This document shows positions 32,055 through 41,057 of a stretch of 64,000 bases of DNA, piece after piece (position 1 is the stretch's first letter; each line of letters starts with the position of its first letter). The notes under the pieces are model-generated. The model was not told where the DNA came from, searched no databases, and saw only the letters and a program-made list of their open reading frames with translations. The stretch is from Planctomycetota bacterium (lineage in GTDB: Bacteria; Planctomycetota; Planctomycetia; Pirellulales; Pirellulaceae), in the NCBI GenBank assembly GCA_014381825.1, contig JACNKX010000053.1, positions 120,921 to 184,920 of the forward strand, given 5' to 3'. The position numbers and the translations under genes are program-made.

Positions 32055-34346
32055 GTGGAACCGTTCTCAATCGCATGTACAACTTGCCAAGCTCGCCTCC
32101 GAGTGCGAGATGAATCCGTTATTGGGCAGATCCTGACCTGTCCGAAATGCGGCAGTATGGTGTTGGTCGAACCAGCCGCTGCGGTGACCGATACGCCTGA
32201 GGACGCAGGCTCCGCAACAGCGCAAGCTCCGTCGCCCGCGCAGGAAGCGTCACCCTCGACTGCTGACGTAACCAGCGCCAGTTTCGACGATGCGGCTGAC
32301 TTGTTTAATGAGCAAGCGTCGAACCCATCCACCGAATTGCCTGATCTGACGGAGACCGTCGAAGATATCTCCGTCCAAGGGCGAGCAAATTCTCCAGCTG
32401 AAGCGGACAGCAGCGAGACGGGAGATGTTGGGAGCTGGCAAGAGGACCCGGACACGAGTCACGACTTGGACGACGTTGCTTTAGCTGAGCAGTCGCCGCC
32501 GCCGCGTCCCGCAGCCGACGAAGTCCTACTTCCGGACGCAGAATGGACGTCGGCATCGACCGTTCAATGGCGCAATCGCATCCTGACCGGTATAGCCGCG
32601 GTGGTTGGGGTCGTTCTTGCCTTGATGCTGTTCATTGTGTTCGGTGGAAGTGACGAGCAATCGACCACCGCGTTGGGTCCCGGAACGGCAGAAATCCAAC
32701 CAAGCAGCGATGCAGTTTCCGATGACTCGATTGTTGCAGATTCACCACCTCCCGATGCTCCCACCGGAGTAGACGTCGAGAGTTCTGATCAGAATGCAAT
32801 TGAAAGCGACAGTTCCGCCGTCGTGCCTCACCATGTTGGGCCGGAAGACTCGTCCTCGCCACCGATCGCAGGCGTCGTCGAACCACTAGCGCCGGAGACA
32901 ACGGGAGCAGAGCCGCTACCTGACCCGATCGAAGCGGCACCAGGCCCGCCGACAACCGACGAGCCGCCGGGGTTGACTCCGAAGGAACCGACGAAGGATG
33001 CGCCGGCGACCGGCGGCGAACCAAGTCCTTTGTCCGAGACTCTTCGGGATTTCGGGGCGTTGTTGGAGGAACCTGCACCGCCAGCGATTCCCATGCCAGC
33101 GGTTGATGCCGAGTTGCCGAGCGCTTTAGATGCTGATGAGACAGATGAAGAGCCGGTCGTTCGCCGCCCGGGACCTCGCGTCGTCGAACTTGACGATCGC
33201 TTGAACGATCCCGTGGCGCAAATCGAATTTAAGGGTGTTCCGTTAGCCAACTTCTTGAGATTCGCTTCCGATTACAGCACGATTCCGATCACGCTCGACG
33301 CAGATATTTTGCGCTGGGCGCATGTCTCGCCGAGTACTCTGGTGAAGCTCAACGCGACCGATACGACCATTGCCGAGATGCTGACGCAAGGACTTGCCCC
33401 ACTGGGATTTGAGTATCGAACCGAGGCGGACCAGCTGTTTGTCACTCGCCGTTCGAGAGACGAAAGCGGCGTTCGCACGGTAACTTTCAAGGTCGAGGAT
33501 CTTGTTGGTGACGGCGCGGAAGCACTGCAGCAGTTTGCGGCCCAGATTATGAACTTCGTCGAGCCAGAGACTTGGTCGGGACGCGGCGGGATTGGAACGA
33601 TCACGTTGCGCGAACGCGAGTTAGTCATCGAACAACACGAGACGGTTCAGTTCGAGATTCTCGGCTTTTGCGAAACGCTTCGGGTTGCCCGTGGGCTCAA
33701 GACACGCAGCCCCTACGACGCGTCGATGTTTCGTTTAGCGACTCGCAACGATCGGACTCGCGACAAGCTTGCAAAGTCCGTGACTTTGACTTATATCCGT
33801 CCGGCTCCACTCGACCGGATCGTCGATCGACTGGCGAAGTCGTCCGAGTTGCAGATTCTTATCGATTGGCGCGCCTTGGCTGACGTTGGGTGGAGTCCTG
33901 ATGCGGAACTACGTTTCTCGGTCGCGGACCTGCCGATAACAAAGGCCTTGACGATGCTGCTTGATCCAATGGAATTAACCTACCGCGTTGTCGATGAATC
34001 GACATTGCAAATCACAACACCCGCCGTTTTGGAATCGCGATTGGAGGTCGAATTCTATCACATTGCAAAGCTCGAAGGTGATGGCTCGATGCTCGTTGAT
34101 TCTGCTCGCGAAGCGTTAGGGATCGCGATTTTTCAGGACTCCGGCGAAAGCGGACGTTTGGCATTTGACGCGCAAAGTAGTTGTCTGCTGGCGCGCCTGA
34201 ACCAGGGCCAGCAAGTTGAACTTCAAGCTTGGCTTGCTGCACCGCCTGAAGCTCTGACAACCTCGACGACCGTTGGGACCACTATTCCGACGTCGACTGT
34301 CGAATCTCGTATCGTTCCAGCTTCCGGTCGAGCGTCGAACGATTGA
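32055..34346 (+). CDS. Zinc-ribbon membrane protein with STN/secretin-like domains
   Basis: 763 aa, GTG start. The N-terminus is a zinc ribbon (CTTC...CPKC, residues 8-34). A long acidic, Pro/Ser-rich region follows, with a membrane span at about 178-198 (LTGIAAVVGVVLALMLFIVFGG). The C-terminal 370 residues contain two regions like secretin N-terminal (STN) domains: EFKGVPLANFLRFASDYSTIPI and VADLPITKALTMLLDPMELTYRV. Similar proteins occur in planctomycetes; I do not know their role. It starts 90 nt after the pseudokinase gene, so one operon is likely. Its last 65 nt overlap the end of the convergent regulator gene. Confidence 0.75.
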   Translation: MEPFSIACTTCQARLRVRDESVIGQILTCPKCGSMVLVEPAAAVTDTPEDAGSATAQAPSPAQEASPSTADVTSASFDDAADLFNEQASNPSTELPDLTETVEDISVQGRANSPAEADSSETGDVGSWQEDPDTSHDLDDVALAEQSPPPRPAADEVLLPDAEWTSASTVQWRNRILTGIAAVVGVVLALMLFIVFGGSDEQSTTALGPGTAEIQPSSDAVSDDSIVADSPPPDAPTGVDVESSDQNAIESDSSAVVPHHVGPEDSSSPPIAGVVEPLAPETTGAEPLPDPIEAAPGPPTTDEPPGLTPKEPTKDAPATGGEPSPLSETLRDFGALLEEPAPPAIPMPAVDAELPSALDADETDEEPVVRRPGPRVVELDDRLNDPVAQIEFKGVPLANFLRFASDYSTIPITLDADILRWAHVSPSTLVKLNATDTTIAEMLTQGLAPLGFEYRTEADQLFVTRRSRDESGVRTVTFKVEDLVGDGAEALQQFAAQIMNFVEPETWSGRGGIGTITLRERELVIEQHETVQFEILGFCETLRVARGLKTRSPYDASMFRLATRNDRTRDKLAKSVTLTYIRPAPLDRIVDRLAKSSELQILIDWRALADVGWSPDAELRFSVADLPITKALTMLLDPMELTYRVVDESTLQITTPAVLESRLEVEFYHIAKLEGDGSMLVDSAREALGIAIFQDSGESGRLAFDAQSSCLLARLNQGQQVELQAWLAAPPEALTTSTTVGTTIPTSTVESRIVPASGRASND

Positions 34347-36201
34347 TGCCTAAGATGCGGGCTGCTTCTCGCTTGTTCCAGTTCGTCCACTTCAGTGTCC
34401 GCGAGATGTGTTCGCTCTCGATGTCTTCCAATGCGACAGGTTCGTAACGAAGCATCGGGTCCTCTGCCAACCAAGCTCGCGGTTCGGCGGCGGACATGAG
34501 CTGAATGTCCGACTCAAGGATTTCAGCTCCTTCGGAAAGAACGACGGCCCGCTCGATCACGTTACGCAATTCGCGAACATTACCGGGCCATTCGTGCCGT
34601 GTCAGCTTCTTCATGGCGGCGTCCGATAACGTCAGGTTGGTATGCCCTATGCGTAGGCAACATCGATCGAGGAAATGATTCGCGAGCAACGTGACGTCCG
34701 ATGCGTGATCTCGCAGTGGCGATACTTGCAGCTCAAGGATCTGAAGACGGAAGAACAAGTCCTTGCGGAAATGTCCTTCCTCAACAGCTGCCTCCAGATC
34801 ACGATTCGTCGCCGCCACGACTCGCACGTCGACGTTGATATTCGTGTTGCCGCCAACTCGCTCAAAGGGATGGCCTTCGAGCACTCGAAGGAATTTGGCC
34901 TGGATGGTCAGCGACATTTCGCCGACTTCGTCCAGAAACAGAGTGCCTTGATCGGCTTGTTCGAACTTGCCGATCTTCTTATCCGTTGCACCAGTAAACG
35001 ACCCACGTTCGTGACCGAACAGTTCGCTTTCCAAGAGACTTTCGGTTAAGGCAGCGCAGTTCAAACAAACGAAAGGCTGCTCGCGCCGATTGCTGTTGAA
35101 GTGAATCGCGCGTGCAACCAACTCTTTGCCAACGCCACTCTCCCCACGCACCAAAGCCGTAGCGTCGGACGACGCGACACGAGCAATTGTGTCGCGCAGT
35201 GCTTTCATGGCCTGGCTGTTGCCAATCAAATCGCTTTCGATCTCCAACAGTCGGCGCAGCGAGCGATTTTCATCGAAAGCTTGTTCTAGTTTGCCAGTGA
35301 GATGATCCTTTTCGCTAAGGTTCGGGAGCGTGACGGCAAACTGGTCGGCAACCGCCAACGCGTACTCCAGCTTCTCGGCATCCATCGGCGTCGTCGTATT
35401 GAGCGAATAGAGATGAAGCAATCCTCGAATTGATTCGCCTTGGCGAATCGGCGCACAAATGACACTTTGAGCTTGCATGTCGCTGAGCGTTTGGAAGTCG
35501 TTGTCGCTTACGGACGCCCCGAGATCTAACGCCAGGATCGCTTGCCCCTCCGTCAACGCAAGACGCGAGAGAGCTGTTGATACTTTGTGGTAGGGAGCAT
35601 CGTCCGGTGCCTGATAGGAGATGATTCGTAATCCATTTGGGTCGGTTCGGTCGGGCGTCTCTGCAGGAAAAAGAAGCACCGCGCCGATGTCTGCATCAAC
35701 GGACTGCAGCAACTGTCCCAAGACCGTGTCTGACAAGTCTCGTAAGCTCGTCGCAGATACCATTCGTACGACCAATTGATACAGCGCTGCGAACGCGCCT
35801 CGTACCGACTCGCGAGAGTCTGAACCGAGATGGCTTTCGGTCAGATAACGTGACGACGACTTACGCTCAAGGATCTGCGGGCCACAGTCATCATTGGTGT
35901 CGCCCTTCGTCGACGGATCAACTCCCGTGGCGTCGACTGTCTGGTCTAGCGGTTTGGAGATGTCTGTCGTGAACAACAACTCCATCCCACCGATTCGAAT
36001 GACGTCGCCATCATTAATGAGAATTCGTTCCGAGACCCGGTTGCCGTTGACATGTGTACCGTTACGGCTGTTTAGATCGCGAACCACCCATTCGTTTGCC
36101 TCGCACGAAAGTTCGCATTGCCGACGGCTGCACTTCTCCTCGTGCAAGATGATCCGATTCGAAGGATCGCGACCGATGGTCGTCACAACGTTGCTCGGCA
36201 A
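34282..36201 (-). CDS. FHA-GAF sigma-54-dependent transcription activator
   Basis: As drawn (TTG 36201) 639 aa, but the coding frame continues upstream to ATG 36303 and is broken by TGA at 36202-36204. Domains: FHA (TIGRDPSNRIIL, CSRRQCEL, DLNSRNGTHVNG), GAF at about 140-290, a sigma-54 AAA+ domain with Walker A GESGVGKE, GSFTGATD (sigma-54 contact loop), FLDEVGEM, and R-finger region RVVAATNRDLE, and a Fis-type helix-turn-helix at the end (NKREAARILGINRSTLDRKL). It would activate sigma-54 promoters on a phosphothreonine-type or ligand signal. The FHA domain lacks its first strand if translation begins at TTG. Confidence 0.85.
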   Translation of the reverse strand: MPSNVVTTIGRDPSNRIILHEEKCSRRQCELSCEANEWVVRDLNSRNGTHVNGNRVSERILINDGDVIRIGGMELLFTTDISKPLDQTVDATGVDPSTKGDTNDDCGPQILERKSSSRYLTESHLGSDSRESVRGAFAALYQLVVRMVSATSLRDLSDTVLGQLLQSVDADIGAVLLFPAETPDRTDPNGLRIISYQAPDDAPYHKVSTALSRLALTEGQAILALDLGASVSDNDFQTLSDMQAQSVICAPIRQGESIRGLLHLYSLNTTTPMDAEKLEYALAVADQFAVTLPNLSEKDHLTGKLEQAFDENRSLRRLLEIESDLIGNSQAMKALRDTIARVASSDATALVRGESGVGKELVARAIHFNSNRREQPFVCLNCAALTESLLESELFGHERGSFTGATDKKIGKFEQADQGTLFLDEVGEMSLTIQAKFLRVLEGHPFERVGGNTNINVDVRVVAATNRDLEAAVEEGHFRKDLFFRLQILELQVSPLRDHASDVTLLANHFLDRCCLRIGHTNLTLSDAAMKKLTRHEWPGNVRELRNVIERAVVLSEGAEILESDIQLMSAAEPRAWLAEDPMLRYEPVALEDIESEHISRTLKWTNWNKREAARILGINRSTLDRKLERYEIRQSTSE

Positions 36202-36303
36202 TCAGAAAATGTCGCGCCAAGCTCCTTCATTGCGCGCAACGATGAACGCCTCGTCGCCACTGCGACTGTTCGTTTGCTCTCCGTCGTCGACCGCTGGTGA
36301 CAT
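36202..36303 (-). pseudogene. 5' end of the FHA regulator gene, separated by an in-frame TGA
   Basis: 33 codons from ATG 36303: the start MSPAVDDGEQTNSRSGDE, then AFIVARNEGAWRDIF, then TGA, then LPSNVVTTIGRDPSNRI in the same frame. The AFIVARNE...WRDIF segment looks like the first strand of an FHA domain, and the stop stands where an Arg (CGA) would fit. So the gene may have one nonsense change, or this is a sequencing error. Confidence 0.65.
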
Positions 36304-36411
36304 ACGTTGATTCGTGCATGGTGAAGGGAATCTGCATGTCTAAGCTAAGAGATTGCACAGCGTTCGGCAAGTTCACGAGGTTTAGTAAAGTACCTTGCAG
36401 GCCAGAGCCAC

Positions 36412-37245
36412 TTACGAATTTGCCGGTTCGGCGAGACTGGCAGCAGCCGCACGGATCGAGACGTCGTGTCGTTGGCGTTCGAGAAAGAAGCTGACCCGTG
36501 AATAGCCACAGCTTTCGAGCAGCAGTAACGCCTCGTCATATCGATCCCCAACGCGGCCTGGCTCGTGGGCATCCGAGCCGATGCACACGGGGATTTGGCG
36601 AGCCGACATCTCGACAAGCATCTCGGGGAACGGATTCATTTCGGCGATCAACTTATTTGCGCCTGAAGTGTTCAGTTCCATCGCCATTCCCGTTTTGGCG
36701 ATCCGGTCCAGCGCCCGCCGGATATCATCCATGATTTGTGACGGTTCCCAATTGTCAGCCGTCATGTTCTTGATCAGGTCAGGATGGGCGAGGCAATCAA
36801 ACAGTCCTGTCTCGGCAGCATCTGCAAGGAGCCGAAAGTAAGTGCGTTGCACTTCCGTGGGATCATCATCCCAATAACGCAATCGAAACTCATCGATCTG
36901 TGGATGAACTGAACCCAGTACGGAATGAAAGTCGGCCGAGTTGAGTTGCTGTTCGAGCCAAGTCTCATATCCAGTGAAGTAGTCCGCTTCGAGACCGAGA
37001 CGCACGTCGACACGTCCAGACCACTCCTCTCGGGTTTGGGCAACGAGATCGACATACTCGCCGAGTTGGTCGGGACTCATGCGAACGCGAGCTGAAAACC
37101 CATCCGGCATCGGATTGTGGCAGGTAACCAAGAGTCCGCGCAACCCTCGAGCCTCGGCGACTGCCGCGTACTCGCTGGGCGTGCCGACCGCGTGTTTACA
37201 AAGCGGCGTATGCGAGTGTGATTCAAAGAGCAGAGGCTCGGACAT
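36412..37245 (-). CDS. PHP-domain histidinol-phosphatase-like phosphatase
   Basis: 277 aa. PHP metal-binding motifs are all visible: HSHTPLCKHA at the start, TCHNPMPDG, LGLEADYF, GSVHPQID, AHPDLIKN, and GSDAHEPGRVGDRYDEA near the end. The length fits HisJ/HisK-type histidinol-phosphatase, which releases phosphate from histidinol phosphate in histidine synthesis. No other his genes are nearby, so a different phosphate ester is possible. It is a single gene, with the restriction-modification gene divergent. Confidence 0.88.
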   Translation of the reverse strand: MSEPLLFESHSHTPLCKHAVGTPSEYAAVAEARGLRGLLVTCHNPMPDGFSARVRMSPDQLGEYVDLVAQTREEWSGRVDVRLGLEADYFTGYETWLEQQLNSADFHSVLGSVHPQIDEFRLRYWDDDPTEVQRTYFRLLADAAETGLFDCLAHPDLIKNMTADNWEPSQIMDDIRRALDRIAKTGMAMELNTSGANKLIAEMNPFPEMLVEMSARQIPVCIGSDAHEPGRVGDRYDEALLLLESCGYSRVSFFLERQRHDVSIRAAAASLAEPANS

Positions 37246-37546
37246 AAATGATCTCCGTCGGGATTCGAGTGGTATGCAGCGTACCGTCTCGTAAGGATAG
37301 CTTGAGAATTCGCATTGAGCGAGGCCGTGCGATTCGAGTTCAAACCGCGAGACGCGATGGCAAACTGCAGAAGGCGATGTGTTGAACAGCTGACGAGGGG
37401 GGTGATTGGATAAACGAACAGATATTACAATCGGCCATCAGCGTGTTCGCACTCGACAAGGTGCTGTGTGTGGCCGAAGCAGTTTGGAACGACGGCCGCG
37501 AGGTTGCGACTCGTTCACCCAGTCAAACGGAAACGTTCCGAGGACC
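37246..37546. other. Intergenic region, divergent
   Basis: 300 nt between the PHP gene and the restriction-modification gene. An open frame extends upstream of the RM start from TTG 37406 but has no family-like content, so I treat it as non-coding leader. No repeat or clear promoter seen. Confidence 0.3.
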
Positions 37547-40500
37547 ATGGCTAGAACTCTCTTTCCTAACGACCCACCAGTCGCGCTGCGTCAAGCGAAG
37601 ACCGATCGGCTGATTCTGGCGAGGTTCCTCAAGGATGCTGCATCCGATAAGCGACTCGATGAAAATCAGTTTCGCGAAGCCCATACGGTACTCGTGAAAT
37701 GGGCTGATCTGGAGAGTTCGGGGCGTCTCGCAAAACTCAATGAAACTCAAATGCAAGGCGAGTTTCTGGCCGAAGTCTTCGGTGAGGCGCTTGGTTACGC
37801 TGGCCCGCTCGGAGGAGTTGAAACTTGGCATCGCCTTCAGCACCATGCGATTGCTGGGCAAATACCGGACGCCGTATTGGGATTCTTTCGAGATGGACAA
37901 AGTCACAAGCCGCTAGCCGTGATCGAATTGAAGGGGCCGGGTGTTCATCTCGACCGTGATCGCAGCAACGGTCGAACCGCTGTTGATCAATGCTGGGATT
38001 ATCTCGTCAATACGCCGCCCGAATGCCGCTGGGGCATCGTTTCGAACATCGTTAGTTTCCGCCTCTACGAGCGAAATTCGACGAAACGTGCTTACGAGCA
38101 TTTCACGCTGAAGTCATTGCGAGACTTCGAGACATTCAAGCAGTTTTATGTCTTGTTTCATCGTCAAGGATTGATCGACGAGTCGTTGCTGGGGCCGCCA
38201 CGCGCCGTTGCGTTACTGAAGAATTCGGTGGAGCGACAACGAGCGGTCAGTGATCAACTTTACGAGGCCTACTCGCACAATCGCACTGAGTTGATTTCGC
38301 ATTTGCACTTCAAGCTGAAGCACTCGCTGGACGATGCGATCGAAATGGCTCAACGTCTGTTCGATCGGATCATGTTCATTGCCTTCTGTGAAGATCGGCA
38401 CCTGCTGCCCGAGAAGACGATTCCCAAAGCCTACACGGTAGCGGGCTTTCACGCGGTGACGAATCCGCGCTGGCAGAACTTCAAGCACTTATTTCGCTTC
38501 ATCGACAGCGGTAACGACACTCACGGGATTCCAAAATACAACGGCGGGTTGTTTGCGCCACATGCAGTTGACGAGTTGGAGTTGCCTGACGATCCCTGGA
38601 CAAGATTCTTTCGGTCGATCAGCACCTACGATTTCGCCGATGAAGTCAACCTCGACGTCTTGGGACACTTATTCGAGCGTTCCATCACCGAATTAGAAAA
38701 GCTCAAGGAGTCGGGCTTATTTGGCGGAGATGCCGAAAAGACGCAGCAGTACGCCGCCATGCCTCAGTCGGCCAAGCGAAAACAGCTTGGTATTTACTAC
38801 ACGCCTTCAGAACTGACAAGCCGCATCGTGCAGTACGCGGTCGAAGAATTGATCGCCCAGCGGTTTGCTGTCGCAGCGTCCGAGTTCGGTATTTCCGAAG
38901 ACGAATCGCGACGGGGTACCGCGCCAGAGGATGCTGGATACTGGCGGCGCTGCCTTAACACTCTGCAGGATCTAAAAATCGTCGATCCTGCTTGCGGGAG
39001 CGGTGCGTTTTTGTTTCAGGCATATAACGTCTTGGAACTACGCTATCACGAAGTCATTGGCCATCTTGAACAGGCGGGCGAACCAGACACAAAGGAATTG
39101 GCCGATCAAGTTCCTCAATTTATTCTGCAGGAAAATCTGTACGGCGTTGATCTCTCGCCTGAAGCCGTCGAGATCACGCAATTAGCGCTTTGGATTCGCT
39201 CGGCAACGACGGGTCACACGCTGGCCACGCTCTCCGAAAACATCGTTCAGGGAAACTCGCTGGTTCACGATTCAGCGGTGCATCCAGCGGGCTTCGACTG
39301 GAGAGAACGGTTTCCTGGTGTGTTCAACCGCGACGAAAGCGGGTTCGATTGTGTTGTCGGCAATCCACCCTGGGAGCGGATCAAGTTGCAAAACCGCGAG
39401 TTCTTCTCGCTGCCGGCACCTGAGATTCTGGCGACCACGAACGCAGCAAAACAGCGTCAGGCGATCGCCGATCTTGAAGAGTCAAATCCGACACTGTTCA
39501 AACAATACCAAAGTGCCTACGACGCTTCGCATGAACTTCTTGATTACTGCCGAAAGTCCGGGGCCTATCCGCTGACCGGACGCGGCGACATCAATACTTA
39601 CGCCGTTTTCACCGAGCTTGCCAACGATCTTGTTTCGCCACAAGGGCGCGTCGGTTTGCTCGTGCCGTCGGGGATTGCGTTCGACAATACGACAAGACTG
39701 CTCTTCGCCGAGATCGCCGAATCGAATCGCCTGATTCGGCTTTACGATTTCGAGAACAAAAAAATCTACTTCTCGGACGTGCATGCGTCGTTCAAGTACT
39801 GCATTCTCAACTTTGGCGGTTCGCAGATGACGACGTCGCAAGCTGACTACATTTTCTTTGTCCATCGCGTCGAGGAATTGGAAGATCGCGCGCGGCACAT
39901 CGCGCTAAACGGCGAAGACATTCACCTTGTGAATCCCAACACGCGTACCTGTCCGATCTTTCGCACTCGCCGTGATGCCGAGATCACGAAGTCAATCTAC
40001 CGACGAATACCAGTGCTCGTCGATGAAGGTCGAGAAGGGCCAACGGGCAATCCGTGGGGTCAGTCGTTTAAGCGAATGTTCGATCAGTCGAACGATGCCG
40101 AACTGTTCCGTGACTCCCAATCGTTGCAAGGCGAAGGTTTCGTCGTGGACGGAACGCAATTCGTGAAAGGTGAACACCGCTATCTGCAACTCTATGAAGC
40201 AAAGATGTTTCGGCCGTATGACCATCGATTCGGCTCGGCTTTTGACGACACGTCAAATTGGACGAACCAAGGCCAAACAGCCGAGACAACTTTGGTGCAA
40301 CACCAGAACCCAGAATTCCGCGTTTCGCCGCGCTGGTGGGTCGACAAAGAACACGTCATCTCAGCGCTCTCGCCATCTCGGCCGCCTGCGCTCCTGACGT
40401 TTCGTGACATCACGCGAGCAACGGACCATCGCACGTTCATTGCAACAATGCTGCCGCTTGCGGCTGTCATCCACAAGGCACCCGTAATCAGGACGTCGAC

Positions 40501-41002
40501 GGAACCTCACCGTGAACTTTGCTTGCTCGCTAACCTCAATTCGATTCCGCTGGACTTCTGCACGAAACAAAAGTCGGGCGGCATCTCGCTCACATTTTTC
40601 ATCGTTAAACAACTTCCCGTCCTGCCGCCTGACACTTACGACAAACCATGCCCGTGGGAGCGACATACGACACTCGAATCGTGGATCAGCGAGCGAGTAC
40701 TCAAGCTCACCTGTACGGCCGAAGACATGCTTCCGTTGGCCGAGGCCTGCGACTTCACTAGCGGCAGCTTCCAATCGGAATACGGCGGCAGGCTGAACAA
40801 GTGGGACGAAGCCGAGCGGGCCGAGTTGAGGGCCGAACTCGACGCGGCCTTCTTTCACCTGTACGGCATCGGCCGCGACGATGTGGAGTACATCCTCTCT
40901 ACCTTCAAAGGTATCCACGACCAACGGACGCTCTTGCCCGGGCATGTCAGCGTCGCCGAGCGAATTGTTCAGAAGTATGCCGAAATGTCGTTTCCCAGTT
41001 GA
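37547..41002 (+). CDS. Single-chain restriction endonuclease/adenine methyltransferase (type IIG-like)
   Basis: 1151 aa from ATG 37547 (GAGG just upstream). The N-terminal nuclease domain is of the PD-(D/E)xK type: Asp108 in QIPDAVLGFF, then Glu127-Lys129 in LAVIELKG. A helical linker follows, then the N6-adenine methyltransferase: YYTPSEL near 417, DPACGSGAFLF (motif I) near 479, GNPPWERIK (motif IV) near 604. The rest includes a target-recognition region. This resembles Eco57I/TaqI-like type IIG enzymes, which cut and modify with one protein. No separate specificity or helicase gene is adjacent. It would protect against foreign DNA; the site is unknown. Confidence 0.9.
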   Translation: MARTLFPNDPPVALRQAKTDRLILARFLKDAASDKRLDENQFREAHTVLVKWADLESSGRLAKLNETQMQGEFLAEVFGEALGYAGPLGGVETWHRLQHHAIAGQIPDAVLGFFRDGQSHKPLAVIELKGPGVHLDRDRSNGRTAVDQCWDYLVNTPPECRWGIVSNIVSFRLYERNSTKRAYEHFTLKSLRDFETFKQFYVLFHRQGLIDESLLGPPRAVALLKNSVERQRAVSDQLYEAYSHNRTELISHLHFKLKHSLDDAIEMAQRLFDRIMFIAFCEDRHLLPEKTIPKAYTVAGFHAVTNPRWQNFKHLFRFIDSGNDTHGIPKYNGGLFAPHAVDELELPDDPWTRFFRSISTYDFADEVNLDVLGHLFERSITELEKLKESGLFGGDAEKTQQYAAMPQSAKRKQLGIYYTPSELTSRIVQYAVEELIAQRFAVAASEFGISEDESRRGTAPEDAGYWRRCLNTLQDLKIVDPACGSGAFLFQAYNVLELRYHEVIGHLEQAGEPDTKELADQVPQFILQENLYGVDLSPEAVEITQLALWIRSATTGHTLATLSENIVQGNSLVHDSAVHPAGFDWRERFPGVFNRDESGFDCVVGNPPWERIKLQNREFFSLPAPEILATTNAAKQRQAIADLEESNPTLFKQYQSAYDASHELLDYCRKSGAYPLTGRGDINTYAVFTELANDLVSPQGRVGLLVPSGIAFDNTTRLLFAEIAESNRLIRLYDFENKKIYFSDVHASFKYCILNFGGSQMTTSQADYIFFVHRVEELEDRARHIALNGEDIHLVNPNTRTCPIFRTRRDAEITKSIYRRIPVLVDEGREGPTGNPWGQSFKRMFDQSNDAELFRDSQSLQGEGFVVDGTQFVKGEHRYLQLYEAKMFRPYDHRFGSAFDDTSNWTNQGQTAETTLVQHQNPEFRVSPRWWVDKEHVISALSPSRPPALLTFRDITRATDHRTFIATMLPLAAVIHKAPVIRTSTEPHRELCLLANLNSIPLDFCTKQKSGGISLTFFIVKQLPVLPPDTYDKPCPWERHTTLESWISERVLKLTCTAEDMLPLAEACDFTSGSFQSEYGGRLNKWDEAERAELRAELDAAFFHLYGIGRDDVEYILSTFKGIHDQRTLLPGHVSVAERIVQKYAEMSFPS

Positions 41003-41057
41003 AGCTGCTGGTGTCCTTGCGGAAGGTGAGCCTGCTTTGGGGTAGACGCTGAATTCG

